Origin: Fusobacterium mortiferum
Lineage (GTDB): Bacteria > Fusobacteriota > Fusobacteriia > Fusobacteriales > Fusobacteriaceae
DNA length: 55,962 nucleotides
Assembly (NCBI RefSeq): GCF_016900045.1
Contig: NZ_JACSNP010000010.1
Location: 1 to 55,962 of the forward strand
Reading direction: 5' to 3'
Positions 8,499 through 17,185 of the stretch are shown in pieces. The translations under genes were made by a program, and so were the position numbers. How positions within the stretch are numbered: position 1 is the stretch's first letter; each line of letters opens with the position of its first letter. The notes beneath the pieces were generated by a model. It had not been told where the DNA came from. It worked only from the letters and a program-made list of their open reading frames with translations, and did no database searches.

Positions 8499-9161
8499 TT
8501 AATTTTTACAATAAAAATATCCTACTCTGTATGTTAATTTTTTCTCTTTATAACTTCTAATTTTTTGAATAGAAGTTCTTTCGATACCGGTTACACCAGT
8601 ATTTTTGAGATGTTTTAACGCTTCCATAGGAGTATTAAACTCTATTTCGACTTTCTCTTCTCTCCACTCTACTTTGACAAATATACTTTTTAAAATATCA
8701 ACTATTTCATCTATTGATAGATATTTTAACGAAACTCCAAAATGCTCTCTTATCTCTTTTAAATTTCCTGTTATATACATGGAAAATCCTAATTCTTCTG
8801 ATGATTTATAAATTTTCTCCATACATATTTTAAAATCCTTTAACCATTGGAAAACAGAGCTAGAAACAACTATATCTACCCTTGGTAGATCAATATTCTC
8901 AATATCTCCTAAGATAAAGTCGTTATACTTTATATCTTTTAAATATTTTTCTACATCATAGATATCATTTAAAAATAATTGACTTGGTAAAAAATTTTCG
9001 ATAAATTTTTTTGAAAAAATTCCTGTACCACAACCTATCTCTAAAGCCTTTTTTCTTTTTTCTACTCCCATTTCACTTAAAAATTTTACTAAATTTTTAG
9101 CTACATGTTTCTGTATATGGGCATTTTCATCATAGGTATTAAATCTTTTATCAAAATTCAT
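8499..9161 (-). CDS. bioC: Malonyl-ACP O-methyltransferase BioC
   Basis: A 220-residue SAM-dependent methyltransferase. The SAM-binding motif ALEIGCGTGIFSK lies near residues 39-51, preceded by the BioC-like opening FNTYDENAHIQKHVAKNLV. BioC methylates malonyl-ACP, disguising it so fatty-acid synthesis can build the pimeloyl chain of biotin. It overlaps bioG by four bases (ATGA), is the last gene of the operon and is followed by a terminator. Length is slightly below the usual 250. Function is supported strongly by context, because BioG, which removes the methyl group, is next door. Confidence 0.9.
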   Translation of the reverse strand: MNFDKRFNTYDENAHIQKHVAKNLVKFLSEMGVEKRKKALEIGCGTGIFSKKFIENFLPSQLFLNDIYDVEKYLKDIKYNDFILGDIENIDLPRVDIVVSSSVFQWLKDFKICMEKIYKSSEELGFSMYITGNLKEIREHFGVSLKYLSIDEIVDILKSIFVKVEWREEKVEIEFNTPMEALKHLKNTGVTGIERTSIQKIRSYKEKKLTYRVGYFYCKN

Positions 9162-9742
9162 ATTATTTCACTCCAAGATTTTATATAGTTAAATGGATAA
9201 TGTCCCATATCAAATACCCTATAACCGATATTTTTCTCTTCACAATATTTTTTTTGCCTCATTGCTGGAACAATCTTATCCCTTTCTCCAATAATTATCT
9301 CATCAAAAATATTATCTAGCTCTTGATAATTATCTTTAAAATATTGTAACTCCTCTTTTACCATTTCAAAATCTTTTTCTGGATTTTTAAATCCTCTATC
9401 TATTTCCATATTTTTATAGAATTTTAAAAGAGATTCTGGAGTTAATGTTACTAAAGTAAACTCAAATATTTTTGGAGTTATTCCATATTTTCCTATTATC
9501 TCTCCATTTCCATTTATTCCCACTACCTTTTCAAATTTCCTATCTGTAGTTTTAATAAATTTAGAGAGATAATAACATCCAAAGGACCAACCCACAGCGA
9601 TAACTTTTTCATATTTAGTTAACTCCAAATTTACTTCATATGGAAAATTTATAATTTTTAACTCATATCCCTCAGGAATATCTATACTCTCTACAACTTT
9701 TTCATTCATTCCCCATCCATTAAAAAACAGTATCAATCTCAT
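9158..9742 (-). CDS. bioG: Pimeloyl-ACP methyl ester esterase BioG
   Basis: A 194-residue alpha/beta hydrolase of the BioG family, which replaces BioH in many bacteria. It opens with LILFFNGWGMNE. The nucleophile elbow GWSFG places Ser at 53, and the likely acid and base are Asp 155 (GERDKIVP) and His 181 (DMGHYPF). It hydrolyses pimeloyl-ACP methyl ester to end elongation. The start lies 23 bases inside the bioF end, and its end overlaps bioC by four bases. BioG-BioC fusions occur elsewhere; here they are separate proteins. Confidence 0.9.
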   Translation of the reverse strand: MRLILFFNGWGMNEKVVESIDIPEGYELKIINFPYEVNLELTKYEKVIAVGWSFGCYYLSKFIKTTDRKFEKVVGINGNGEIIGKYGITPKIFEFTLVTLTPESLLKFYKNMEIDRGFKNPEKDFEMVKEELQYFKDNYQELDNIFDEIIIGERDKIVPAMRQKKYCEEKNIGYRVFDMGHYPFNYIKSWSEII

Positions 9743-10838
9743 ACTTTAACTCCTTCACAAAAGTCTCAAGCTCTTCAATAGAGATATTTGGATTCAATCC
9801 TATTCTAAATCTTGCTGTTCCTTTAGGAACTGTGGGTTCTTTTACTGGATATAACAGATAACCTTTAATTCTCATATTTTCAGCTATTTTCTCTATTCTG
9901 GAATTATTTCCTATAATAATGCTAATTATATGAGTTGTAGAGTCAGTTTCTATTCCATTTTCTTTCAGTAATTTTAAAGTATAGTTTTTTATAAACTCCA
10001 GTTTTCCTCTTTTCTCATCAAATTCACCCATTTTATTTAAAATAAAGAGATTCCATAAGCTATTAACTGGAGGAAGAGCAGTAGAAAATATGAATTTTCT
10101 ACTTTTATTAACTATATACTCCTTTATATAGTTTTCACAAATCACCATAGCTCCAACAGAGCCACCACCTTTTCCAAGGGGAATTACCAAGAAATCTATA
10201 TCTTCTACTAGATTTAAATTGTGAGCAATCCCATATCCATATACTCCATAGGAATGTGCCTCATCTATCATCAGAGAGAAGTTATATTTTTTCTTTAATT
10301 CAACTAATCTTTCAACATCAGCAATATCTCCATCCATACTGTATATTGTCTCTGATATAACTAATATATCCTCATACTTCTCTCTATATTTTTTTAATAG
10401 ATTTTCAAGAGAATCCATATCTAGATGCTTATATCTTAAAAATTCAGCTCCACTATTAATTATTCCATCATAGATACTGGCATGATTTAATCTATCTGTA
10501 AGAATCAAGGTATTTTTATTACAAAATGTTTCTATCAAAGATGAGTTTGCATCAAATCCTGAATTAAACATAATACATGGTTTTCCATATATTTGCTCAG
10601 CTCTTTTTTCAAGCTCCATTATCTCCTCATATGAGCCATCTATCAATCTTGAAGAACTTGAAGAAAGCTTTGGTCTATAATTTTTATAAAACTCCTCTCT
10701 AAGTTCCTTATCATTAGCCAAACCCAAATAATCATTTGAAGATAGATTTAGTATCTCTCCATTGCAAATTTTTAATTTTCTAAAATTATTTATCCCTTTT
10801 AATCTTTCTAATTCTTCAATTATAATCTCTTTTTTCAT
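9720..10838 (-). CDS. bioF: 8-amino-7-oxononanoate synthase BioF
   Basis: A 372-residue PLP-dependent alpha-oxoamine synthase that condenses pimeloyl-ACP with L-alanine. Visible features are NLSSNDYLGL (31-40), SSRLIDGSY, DEAHSYGVYG (192-201) and the PLP lysine in PLGKGGGSVGA (Lys 223). The ATG shares one base with the bioA stop codon (TAATG), indicating translational coupling. Length is typical (about 385). Confidence 0.94.
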   Translation of the reverse strand: MKKEIIIEELERLKGINNFRKLKICNGEILNLSSNDYLGLANDKELREEFYKNYRPKLSSSSSRLIDGSYEEIMELEKRAEQIYGKPCIMFNSGFDANSSLIETFCNKNTLILTDRLNHASIYDGIINSGAEFLRYKHLDMDSLENLLKKYREKYEDILVISETIYSMDGDIADVERLVELKKKYNFSLMIDEAHSYGVYGYGIAHNLNLVEDIDFLVIPLGKGGGSVGAMVICENYIKEYIVNKSRKFIFSTALPPVNSLWNLFILNKMGEFDEKRGKLEFIKNYTLKLLKENGIETDSTTHIISIIIGNNSRIEKIAENMRIKGYLLYPVKEPTVPKGTARFRIGLNPNISIEELETFVKELKYEIDTVF

Positions 10839-12199
10839 TACTTTCTCCTATTCAGGAACTCTTCTATTGACTCCTTACAGATATTTAGCATTTTATCTAT
10901 CTCTTCCTCTGTTATTATATATGGAGGCATAAAATATATTACATTCCCTAGCGGTCTCAATAGAGCTCCCTTCTTTAAAGCTATCTTATAAATTTCATAG
11001 CCTACTCTTTCTTCACTTGGAAATAGCTCCTTTGTCTCCTTATTTTTTACAAACTCTAAAGCTCCTATCATTCCTATCTGTCTATATTCACCAATATTTT
11101 CATGATCTTTAAATAACTCTTGAGCTCTTTTTCTTAGATATTCACCTTTTCTATTTACCATCTCTAAAATATTCTCATCTTTAAATATTTTCAAAACTTC
11201 TAGAGCTATTCTACATCCTATAGGATTTCCTGAATATGTATGAGAGTGTAAAAATGATTTTCCTTCTAGATAATCGGCATAAAATCCATCATAGATCTCT
11301 TGAGTTATCCCAACAATAGCCATTGGATAGTATCCAGCTGTAAGCCCTTTTGACATACATATTATATCTGGACTTACTCCAGCGTGTTCCATAGCAAACA
11401 TCTTTCCTGTTCTTCCAAAACCTACGGCTATCTCATCAGCTATTAGATGTATCCCATACTTTTTAGTCAACTCTCTTAACTTAACAATGTATTTAGGAGA
11501 GTATATCTTCATTCCAGCTGCCCCTTGAACTACTGGCTCAATTATTACAGCAGCTATCTCATCTCTATACTCCTCTATCAACTTCTCTGTTCTTTCAAAA
11601 CACTCCGCTTCACAATTATAGAAATTTTTGCCATATGGACACCTAAAACACTCTGGCTTATCAGCCTTTAATCCCTCTTTTATAAGTGGTCTATATGTTT
11701 TTGTAAAAATATCTACATCTCCCACACCTAAAGCTCCCACTGTCTCTCCATGGTAAGCATTAGATAGAGATATGAACTTTGTTTTTTTCGGATTTCCATT
11801 TTGTTGATGGTATTGGAAACTCAATTTTAACGCCATCTCTATACTTGATGATCCATTATCAGCAAATAGAAACTTTTCTATCCCTTTTGGAACTACCTTT
11901 GCTAACTCTTCAACTAACTCTATTCCAGCTTCATGTGAAAAATTTACAAAAAGAACATGCTCTAATTTATCTATCTGCTCTTTTATCACTTTATTTATTC
12001 TTGGATTACAATGTCCAAAAAGATTTACCCACCAACTTGAAACACAATCCATATATCTATTTCCGAATTCATCCTCTAAATATACTCCTTCAGCCTTTTT
12101 TATAACCATAGGAGGTAAATTTTCATAATCTTTCATTTGAGAACATGGATGAAAAATATACTGTAAATCTTTCTTTTGTAATTCACTTAATCTATTCAT
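10838..12199 (-). CDS. bioA: Adenosylmethionine--8-amino-7-oxononanoate aminotransferase BioA
   Basis: A 453-residue class III PLP aminotransferase (DAPA synthase). It shows CVSSWWVNLFGHCNPRI near 52-68, the GSSSIEMALKLSFQY block, ADEIAVGFGRTG, and the PLP lysine in MSKGLTAGYYPMA near 283. It converts KAPA to DAPA with SAM as amino donor. The start follows the bioD stop directly, with GGAG a few bases upstream. Length and motifs are normal. Confidence 0.95.
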   Translation of the reverse strand: MNRLSELQKKDLQYIFHPCSQMKDYENLPPMVIKKAEGVYLEDEFGNRYMDCVSSWWVNLFGHCNPRINKVIKEQIDKLEHVLFVNFSHEAGIELVEELAKVVPKGIEKFLFADNGSSSIEMALKLSFQYHQQNGNPKKTKFISLSNAYHGETVGALGVGDVDIFTKTYRPLIKEGLKADKPECFRCPYGKNFYNCEAECFERTEKLIEEYRDEIAAVIIEPVVQGAAGMKIYSPKYIVKLRELTKKYGIHLIADEIAVGFGRTGKMFAMEHAGVSPDIICMSKGLTAGYYPMAIVGITQEIYDGFYADYLEGKSFLHSHTYSGNPIGCRIALEVLKIFKDENILEMVNRKGEYLRKRAQELFKDHENIGEYRQIGMIGALEFVKNKETKELFPSEERVGYEIYKIALKKGALLRPLGNVIYFMPPYIITEEEIDKMLNICKESIEEFLNRRK

Positions 12200-12886
12200 C
12201 TACTCCACCTCTATCCCTAAAAACTTTACTAATTCATCTATAGCTATCTCTTTTTGTCCTTTTTTTACCAATATGCAGTTTTCTATTCCACTTAATTTTA
12301 AAACAATATCTATATTATCCTTTTCAAAATAATCTTTTTCAAAATCATCTGTAACCTTATTAAATACAAGTCCTTGAATCTCTATTCCTAGCTTTTTTAA
12401 CATCTCTATTGTAAGCATTGAATGGTTAATAGCCCCCACTCTACTACTGCACACTAATATCACTGGTAACTCCATTTTTTTTATCAGATCATAGATATAA
12501 AATCTGTCTCTAATCAAGGGAACATAAAGTCCTCCAGCTCCCTCTACTACCATATATTTGTATCTATTTTTTAATTCATTCCAATCTTGTAGAACTCTAT
12601 CTATATCTATCTCTATTCCCTCTAATTCACTAGCTAAGTGGGGAGATACTTCTGCCTCTAGAGTATATGTTACCATCTTATCATCATACTCTCTCTGAGC
12701 CACAGAACAGACAAACTCAACATCTGGAGCTATTAATTTCCCCTTTTTTTTTATACAACCACTCTGTATTGGCTTATAGTAACCCCCTTCTAAATTTTTT
12801 ATTCCCTTATATAGTAGTGAACTTACATAAGTTTTTCCTATCCCTGTATCTGTTCCTATTACAAAAAATCCCTTATTTAATCTCAT
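12200..12886 (-). CDS. bioD: Dethiobiotin synthetase BioD
   Basis: A 228-residue P-loop ligase that closes the ureido ring of dethiobiotin using CO2 and ATP. The start GFFVIGTDTGIGKTYVS carries the Walker A motif, the mid-region YKPIQSG block follows, and EGAGGLYVPL is the conserved BioD signature. Two ATGs six bases apart are possible: AAGGAG sits only 2 bases before the upstream one (12892) and 8 before the one used here. The gene overlaps bioB by about 14 bases. Confidence 0.93.
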   Translation of the reverse strand: MRLNKGFFVIGTDTGIGKTYVSSLLYKGIKNLEGGYYKPIQSGCIKKKGKLIAPDVEFVCSVAQREYDDKMVTYTLEAEVSPHLASELEGIEIDIDRVLQDWNELKNRYKYMVVEGAGGLYVPLIRDRFYIYDLIKKMELPVILVCSSRVGAINHSMLTIEMLKKLGIEIQGLVFNKVTDDFEKDYFEKDNIDIVLKLSGIENCILVKKGQKEIAIDELVKFLGIEVE

Positions 12887-13859
12887 ACCCATTTCTCCTT
12901 ACCATAGCCTTATCACTCTCTATAGTAGTTCCTGTTGTTGTTAAAAAATTTCCTGTAAGAGCTGAATTTATTCCTGATTTTATACCTTTTTCTTGTAAAT
13001 CTCCTAGTTTAATTCTTCCCCCTGCATATCTTAAATATGCTTCCGGTAGTATAAATCTATATATTGCTATCATCTTAAGTATCTCTTTGGGATCTAAAGC
13101 TTTATTATTTTCTAATGGTGTTCCCGGTATTGGCATTAAAATATTAATTGGTACTGAAAAAACTCCCAACTCTTGTAATTCAAAAGCCATTTTTATTCTG
13201 TCCTCTTCTGTTTCTCCAAGTCCCCATATTCCACCACTACATACTTGTAATCCAACTTTTTGAGCCAATTTTATAGTTTCAACTCTCTCTTCATAGGTAT
13301 GAGTTGAACATATATTTTTATAAAACTCTCTTGAAGATTCTAAGTTATGATGATATGTCTTTACTCCTGAATCAAAAAGAGACTTCAATGCTTTTTCATC
13401 TGATATTCCATGTGAAGCACATAGAGATAATTCAGTATTATCTTTTAAATATCTATATATCTCTTCTAACTTATCACACTCAATACTATCACCTTTTAGC
13501 CCTCTTCCACTTGTTACTAAAGAGTATCTATGAGCTCCCTCTACTTCTACTTTTTTAGCTTCTTCTAAAGCTTTTTCCTTAGAGATTAGTGGGTATACCT
13601 CTGCTCCTGTAGTAAAGTGAGCTGACTGAGCACAGTATTTACAATCCTCACTACACTTTCCAGATTTTGCATTTGTTATTGTACATAGATCAAAGTTATT
13701 CCCACAAAACTTCTCTCTTATCTCATTAGCTGCTTCACATAGCCGTTCTAAAGTATCTTTATCTTCTATAGATATTCTAGATAAATTTATTGCTTCTTCA
13801 TAATTTATCTTCTCTCTTTTCAAAACTCTGTCTTTTAATCTTTTAATAAACTCTTTCAT
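12873..13859 (-). CDS. bioB: Biotin synthase BioB
   Basis: A 328-residue radical-SAM enzyme inserting sulfur into dethiobiotin. The [4Fe-4S] motif CSEDCKYC gives Cys 69, 73 and 76. YHHNLESSREFY and CSGGIWGLGET are family signatures, and NILMPIPGTPLE and AGGRIKLGD near the C-terminus match BioB. AAGGAGG lies just before the ATG. It is the first gene of the operon and sits only about 65 bases from the 3' end of a tRNA-Leu, with the tRNA terminator in between, so little room is left for a private promoter. No BirA-type operator was recognised. Confidence 0.96.
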   Translation of the reverse strand: MKEFIKRLKDRVLKREKINYEEAINLSRISIEDKDTLERLCEAANEIREKFCGNNFDLCTITNAKSGKCSEDCKYCAQSAHFTTGAEVYPLISKEKALEEAKKVEVEGAHRYSLVTSGRGLKGDSIECDKLEEIYRYLKDNTELSLCASHGISDEKALKSLFDSGVKTYHHNLESSREFYKNICSTHTYEERVETIKLAQKVGLQVCSGGIWGLGETEEDRIKMAFELQELGVFSVPINILMPIPGTPLENNKALDPKEILKMIAIYRFILPEAYLRYAGGRIKLGDLQEKGIKSGINSALTGNFLTTTGTTIESDKAMVRRNGYEIK

Positions 13860-13881
13860 TTTTCCTCCTTAGATTTAGTTA

Positions 13882-13911
13882 TAAAAAAAAGCACACCCTT
13901 TCAGATGTGCT
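13882..13911 (-). terminator. Terminator hairpin between tRNA-Leu and bioB
   Basis: On the minus strand AGCACA and TGTGCT pair around a ten-base loop, followed by eight T residues. It lies 13 bases after the tRNA CCA end and about 22 bases before the bioB start codon. Confidence 0.8.
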
Positions 13912-13923
13912 TGGTCTCAAAAG

Positions 13924-14013
13924 TGGTGCCTAGAGCCGGAATCGAACCGGCACGGTAACTAAATACCACAGGATTTTAAGTCCTGTGCGTCTACCTGTTC
14001 CGCCATCCAGGCA
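13924..14013 (-). tRNA. tRNA-Leu (anticodon TAA)
   Basis: A 90-nt cloverleaf with encoded CCA. The acceptor TGCCTGG/CTAGGCA pairs (one G-T), the D-arm contains GGCGGAACAGGTAGACGC, and the anticodon stem CAGGA/TCCTG encloses loop CTTAAAA with anticodon TAA. A long class II variable arm follows, and the T-arm has GGTTCGATTCC. The long arm and anticodon give leucine (UUA codons). It has its own promoter upstream and a terminator downstream. Confidence 0.96.
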
Positions 14014-14035
14014 AGTTGTTTATCACAACAAAGTC

Positions 14036-14064
14036 ATTTTACTATATTTTTTTATTTTTGTCAA
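14036..14064 (-). promoter_or_regulatory. tRNA-Leu promoter
   Basis: Minus strand: TTGACA (14059-14064), 17-base spacer, TAAAAT (14036-14041), about 22 bases before the tRNA. It may also feed the bio operon by read-through. Confidence 0.7.
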
Positions 14065-14070
14065 TAACTA

Positions 14071-15216
14071 TTATACTTTATATTTAATTTTTCCTTTAAC
14101 TATTGTCATTTCAACATTATATTCTGGACTTAAAACTACTATATCTGCATCTTTTCCCTCTTGAATAACTCCTGTATTTAAGCTAAACTCCTTAGCAGCA
14201 TTTGTACTCGTCATCTTTACAGCATCAACTATACTATATCCTAACTCTATCAGATGCTTAAAGGCTTTATCTAAAGTTAAAACACTTCCAGCTAATGAGT
14301 CATTGCTTATCAATCTTGCTTGTCCATCTCTTACATAAACATCTAATTCACCTAGTTTGTAATTTCCAGCTGGCAACCCTGTTGCACACATAGCGTCAGT
14401 TATACATACTACTCTGTCTACTCCCTTAACCTTTATTAATAATCTTACAGCCTCAGGGTGTACATGAATCTTATCAAAAATTATCTCAGCATTAATATTA
14501 TCATTTATCATCACAGCACCAACCACTCCTGGCTCTCTATGATTAAATCCCTTCATTCCATTATATGTATGAGTTGCATGGGTAATTCCAGCTTTTACTG
14601 CCTCTTGAACCTCTTCAAATGATACTCCAGAGTGTCCTACAGAAACAACTACTCCATTCTCTTTTAGATATTTAATAGATTCTAAAGCCCCTTCTCCCTT
14701 TGCTGCCATTGAAAATAGTTTAACCAATCCAGGTTTCACATTCAGATACTCTTCTATCTCTGATATTCCTGCTGGTTTTATATATTTATCATTTTGTGCT
14801 CCCTTAAACTGTACATCAAAATATGGTCCTTCCATATGAGCTCCAAAAATATTAGCTCCTTCAATATCTTGATTCTGTAATCTTCCTATCTTTTCTAAAA
14901 CCTCTTTAAGAATCTCTTTAGAACTTGTCAATGTAGTAGCTAAAAAATTAGTTGTCCCATGTTTAACTATATATTTAGAGATAGTTCTTAATGCCTCCTC
15001 AGTATTATCCATAGCATCAGCACCACCAGCACCATGTATATGAACATCTATAAAGCCTGGTACTATATAGCTTCCCTTTACATCTATCCCCTCTATACAC
15101 TCTGGGATATTATTTTCATATATTTTTGTTATTTTTCCATTTTCTAAAACAATACTACCATTTATAATTTTATTATCTAAAACTATCTTTGCATTTTTTA
15201 ACACTACTTTTTCCAT
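14071..15216 (-). CDS. nagA: N-acetylglucosamine-6-phosphate deacetylase NagA
   Basis: A 381-residue amidohydrolase-superfamily enzyme removing acetyl from GlcNAc-6-P for amino-sugar use or cell-wall recycling. The metal-site motif PGFIDVHIHGAGG is near 54-66, the conserved Glu is in HMEGPYF, and the metal histidines are in VGHSGVS and THTYNGM. The general base Asp is in CITDAMCATG. C-terminal TSTNAAKEFSLNTGVIQEGKDADIVVL is classic. AGGGAGGG precedes the ATG. nagB is not in this window. Confidence 0.95.
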   Translation of the reverse strand: MEKVVLKNAKIVLDNKIINGSIVLENGKITKIYENNIPECIEGIDVKGSYIVPGFIDVHIHGAGGADAMDNTEEALRTISKYIVKHGTTNFLATTLTSSKEILKEVLEKIGRLQNQDIEGANIFGAHMEGPYFDVQFKGAQNDKYIKPAGISEIEEYLNVKPGLVKLFSMAAKGEGALESIKYLKENGVVVSVGHSGVSFEEVQEAVKAGITHATHTYNGMKGFNHREPGVVGAVMINDNINAEIIFDKIHVHPEAVRLLIKVKGVDRVVCITDAMCATGLPAGNYKLGELDVYVRDGQARLISNDSLAGSVLTLDKAFKHLIELGYSIVDAVKMTSTNAAKEFSLNTGVIQEGKDADIVVLSPEYNVEMTIVKGKIKYKV

Positions 15217-15266
15217 AAGAAACCCTCCCTAAAAACTTGAAATAAAAAATCATATTTTTTACCACT

Positions 15267-15389
15267 TTATAATATTTTATTACATTTTTGGAATTTTCTC
15301 AATAGATTTTTTAATTTTATCCAAAAAGACTGCTCTTCAGGAATATGCTTTCCATATTTTATTTTTTTCTTTTCATAATTCTTCCTCAT
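15267..15389 (-). CDS. Candidate 40-residue basic protein downstream of recA
   Basis: An ATG immediately after the recA stop (TAAATG) opens a 40-codon frame ending at 15267. The product is lysine-rich and begins MRKNYEKKKIKYGKHIPEEQ, followed by an amphipathic stretch around FWIKLKNLLRKF. It would be translationally coupled to recA; a separate ribosome binding site is weak. No family is recognised. The coupled position and non-random look argue for a real small gene, but chance is possible at this length. Confidence 0.35.
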   Translation of the reverse strand: MRKNYEKKKIKYGKHIPEEQSFWIKLKNLLRKFQKCNKIL

Positions 15390-16484
15390 TTATTCCATCT
15401 CTTCTGTAATCTCTTCTTCTCTTTCTATCTCTATATCCTCTTCATCCCTATCTTCTACTATATGTTTTTTTAATTTCTTCCCCTCTTTTATAATATCCAG
15501 TACTTTTTCCTCTATCGCTTCAAAAAGTTCTTTCTCATTTTCCAATCTAACTTTTACATTCTCTTTTCCTTGCCCCAATCTGATATCTCCAAAACTAAAC
15601 CAAGCTCCAGATTTTGAAACTATGTCATTATCTAACGCCATCTCCAAAATCTCTCCAACTCTTGTAATACCTTTTCCATACATAATTTGAAAATTTGCCT
15701 CTTTAAATGGAGGAGCTACTTTATTTTTAGTTACTTTAACTACTGTTTCATTCCCTATTACATCATCACCTTGTTTTACACTTCCCACTCTTTTTACTTC
15801 CATTCTTACTGAAGCATAGAATTTTAATGCCTTTCCTCCAGTAGTAGTAGTTTGAGGTCCAAATCCAAATCCACCAATCTTATCTCTTATTTGGTTGATG
15901 AATATCATAGTAGTTTTAGATTTATTTAGTGTAGCTGTAAGTTTTCTTAGGGCCTTTGACATAAGTCTTGCCTGTAATCCCATCTGTTGATCTGACATCT
16001 CTCCATCTATCTCTGCCTTTGGTACAAGTGCAGCTACTGAATCTACTACTATCAAATCTACAGCTCCAGAACGAACTAATAAATCAGCTATCTCTAAAGC
16101 TTGTTCTCCATAATCTGGCTGTGAAATTAAAAGTTCATCTACATCTACACCTAAAGCCTTTGCATATTCTGGATCAAGAGCATGTTCTGCATCTATATAA
16201 GCAACTATCCCATTAGCTTTTTGTGTCTCGGCAGCAATATGAAGGGCAATTGTAGTTTTTCCTGAACTCTCTGCTCCATAAACCTCTATAATTCTTCCCT
16301 TTGGTATTCCTCCAACACCTAATGCCATATCTAAATTTAAGCTTCCAGTAGATATGACATCTACTTCCATATTTAAATTGTTTCCTAATTTCATTATTGA
16401 GCCTTCTCCAAACTCTTTTGAAATCTTTCCAATAGCCTGTTCTAATGCTTTTTCTTTATTAAACTCTTCCTTCTTTCCAGCCAT
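15390..16484 (-). CDS. recA: Recombinase RecA
   Basis: A 364-residue RecA. It has Walker [10 protein letters not shown] near residue 70, Walker [16 protein letters not shown], loop L1/L2 regions ([19 protein letters not shown] and [22 protein letters not shown]) and the acidic C-terminal tail. It forms the DNA strand-exchange filament for recombination and repair. AGGAG precedes the ATG, and a 17-spaced promoter lies 40-70 bases upstream. No LexA/SOS box is seen there. Confidence 0.98.
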   Translation of the reverse strand: MAGKKEEFNKEKALEQAIGKISKEFGEGSIMKLGNNLNMEVDVISTGSLNLDMALGVGGIPKGRIIEVYGAESSGKTTIALHIAAETQKANGIVAYIDAEHALDPEYAKALGVDVDELLISQPDYGEQALEIADLLVRSGAVDLIVVDSVAALVPKAEIDGEMSDQQMGLQARLMSKALRKLTATLNKSKTTMIFINQIRDKIGGFGFGPQTTTTGGKALKFYASVRMEVKRVGSVKQGDDVIGNETVVKVTKNKVAPPFKEANFQIMYGKGITRVGEILEMALDNDIVSKSGAWFSFGDIRLGQGKENVKVRLENEKELFEAIEEKVLDIIKEGKKLKKHIVEDRDEEDIEIEREEEITEEME

Positions 16485-16526
16485 ATTATCACTCCTTTGA
16501 TTTATATTGTATCTATATTTATAAAT

Positions 16527-16577
16527 AGTATATCATCTTATTTTTGTTTTGTAAATATACTTTTCTATAATTATAGA
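16527..16577 (-). promoter_or_regulatory. recA promoter and adjacent palindrome
   Basis: Minus strand: TTTACA (16550-16555), 17-base spacer, TATACT (16527-16532). A perfect 14-bp palindrome TCTATAATTATAGA (16564-16577) lies just upstream, between this promoter and the divergent one, and could regulate either. Confidence 0.6.
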
Positions 16578-16590
16578 TAAATTATCCTAG

Positions 16591-16619
16591 TTGACTTTTA
16601 ATTTAAAATATATTATACT
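16591..16619 (+). promoter_or_regulatory. Promoter of the small secreted protein gene
   Basis: TTGACT (16591-16596), 17-base spacer, TATACT (16614-16619). It gives a short leader before the start at 16662 and is divergent from the recA promoter. Confidence 0.7.
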
Positions 16620-16661
16620 CAAAATAACTAGATTACCTAAAAAATAAAGGTGGGATTTAAT

Positions 16662-17033
16662 ATGAAAAAATTATTAATAGCAGGCTTATTCATTCTTTCA
16701 GCTTTCTCTTTTGCTGGAAATAATAAATTCAATTATGTAGAAGATAAATTAGAATTAAAGTATTCTGAACTTAATGATGGAAAAAATAAATTAGAGATTG
16801 ATGATATTGATATTGGTTCTTTTAATAACAAAATATATGTAAATATGGAAGTAGAAGCTTTTTCTGGAGATGGTGGTTGGAGTAAATTTGATAAAAATAC
16901 TTATAATAAAATAGCTACTCAAATTGCTGATGACATTAGAAAAATGACAAATACTGATGAGAAAATAGAAATTTCTTTAGTTTTAGAAAGAGAAATTGGA
17001 AAAGATATGCTTCTATCTGAAGGAGAATATTAA
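16662..17033 (+). CDS. Small secreted protein of unknown function
   Basis: A 123-residue protein with an N-terminal signal peptide (MKKLLIAGLFILSAFSFA, cleavage expected before GNN). The mature part of about 105 residues is mixed alpha/beta, with no cysteine and no recognised domain. The run GGWSKFDKNTYNKIATQIADDIRK is its most distinctive stretch. ATG 16662 is preferred over GTG 16650, because AAAGGTGGG is its ribosome binding site and the signal peptide starts there. It is a single-gene unit with its own promoter and terminator. Confidence 0.75.
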   Translation: MKKLLIAGLFILSAFSFAGNNKFNYVEDKLELKYSELNDGKNKLEIDDIDIGSFNNKIYVNMEVEAFSGDGGWSKFDKNTYNKIATQIADDIRKMTNTDEKIEISLVLEREIGKDMLLSEGEY

Positions 17034-17043
17034 TTATAATTAC

Positions 17044-17071
17044 AAAAGAATGGCTGGTCCATTCTTTTTTT
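17044..17071 (+). terminator. Rho-independent terminator after the secreted protein gene
   Basis: AAAGAATGG pairs with CCATTCTTT around a short loop, followed by a T run. Confidence 0.85.
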
Positions 17072-17147
17072 ATGTGTCCTACTTTTTTCATTTACCAAAG
17101 GTATGCTTTATCCTATTAAGATATATTCAAAAACATTAATCTTATGA

Positions 17148-17153
17148 TATAAT
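17148..17153 (+). promoter_or_regulatory. galE operon -10 box
   Basis: A consensus TATAAT lies about 33 bases before galE. The -35 region is weak (TTCAAA at 16-base spacing). Confidence 0.5.
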
Positions 17154-17185
17154 AGTTATTATCAAATTTATAGGAGGTTAAATCG

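Noticed and set aside
9158-9742. BioG-BioC fusion broken by a frameshift
   Set aside because: The four-base ATGA overlap with intact ends of both proteins is normal translational coupling, not a disrupted fusion.
12667-13263. 198-codon plus-strand open frame antisense to bioD and bioB
   Set aside because: It is a mirror of real coding sequence, with no ribosome site and low-complexity hydrophobic composition.
16485-16661. LexA/SOS box at recA
   Set aside because: No GAAC-N4-GTTC or CTGT-N8-ACAG pattern is present in the intergenic region.
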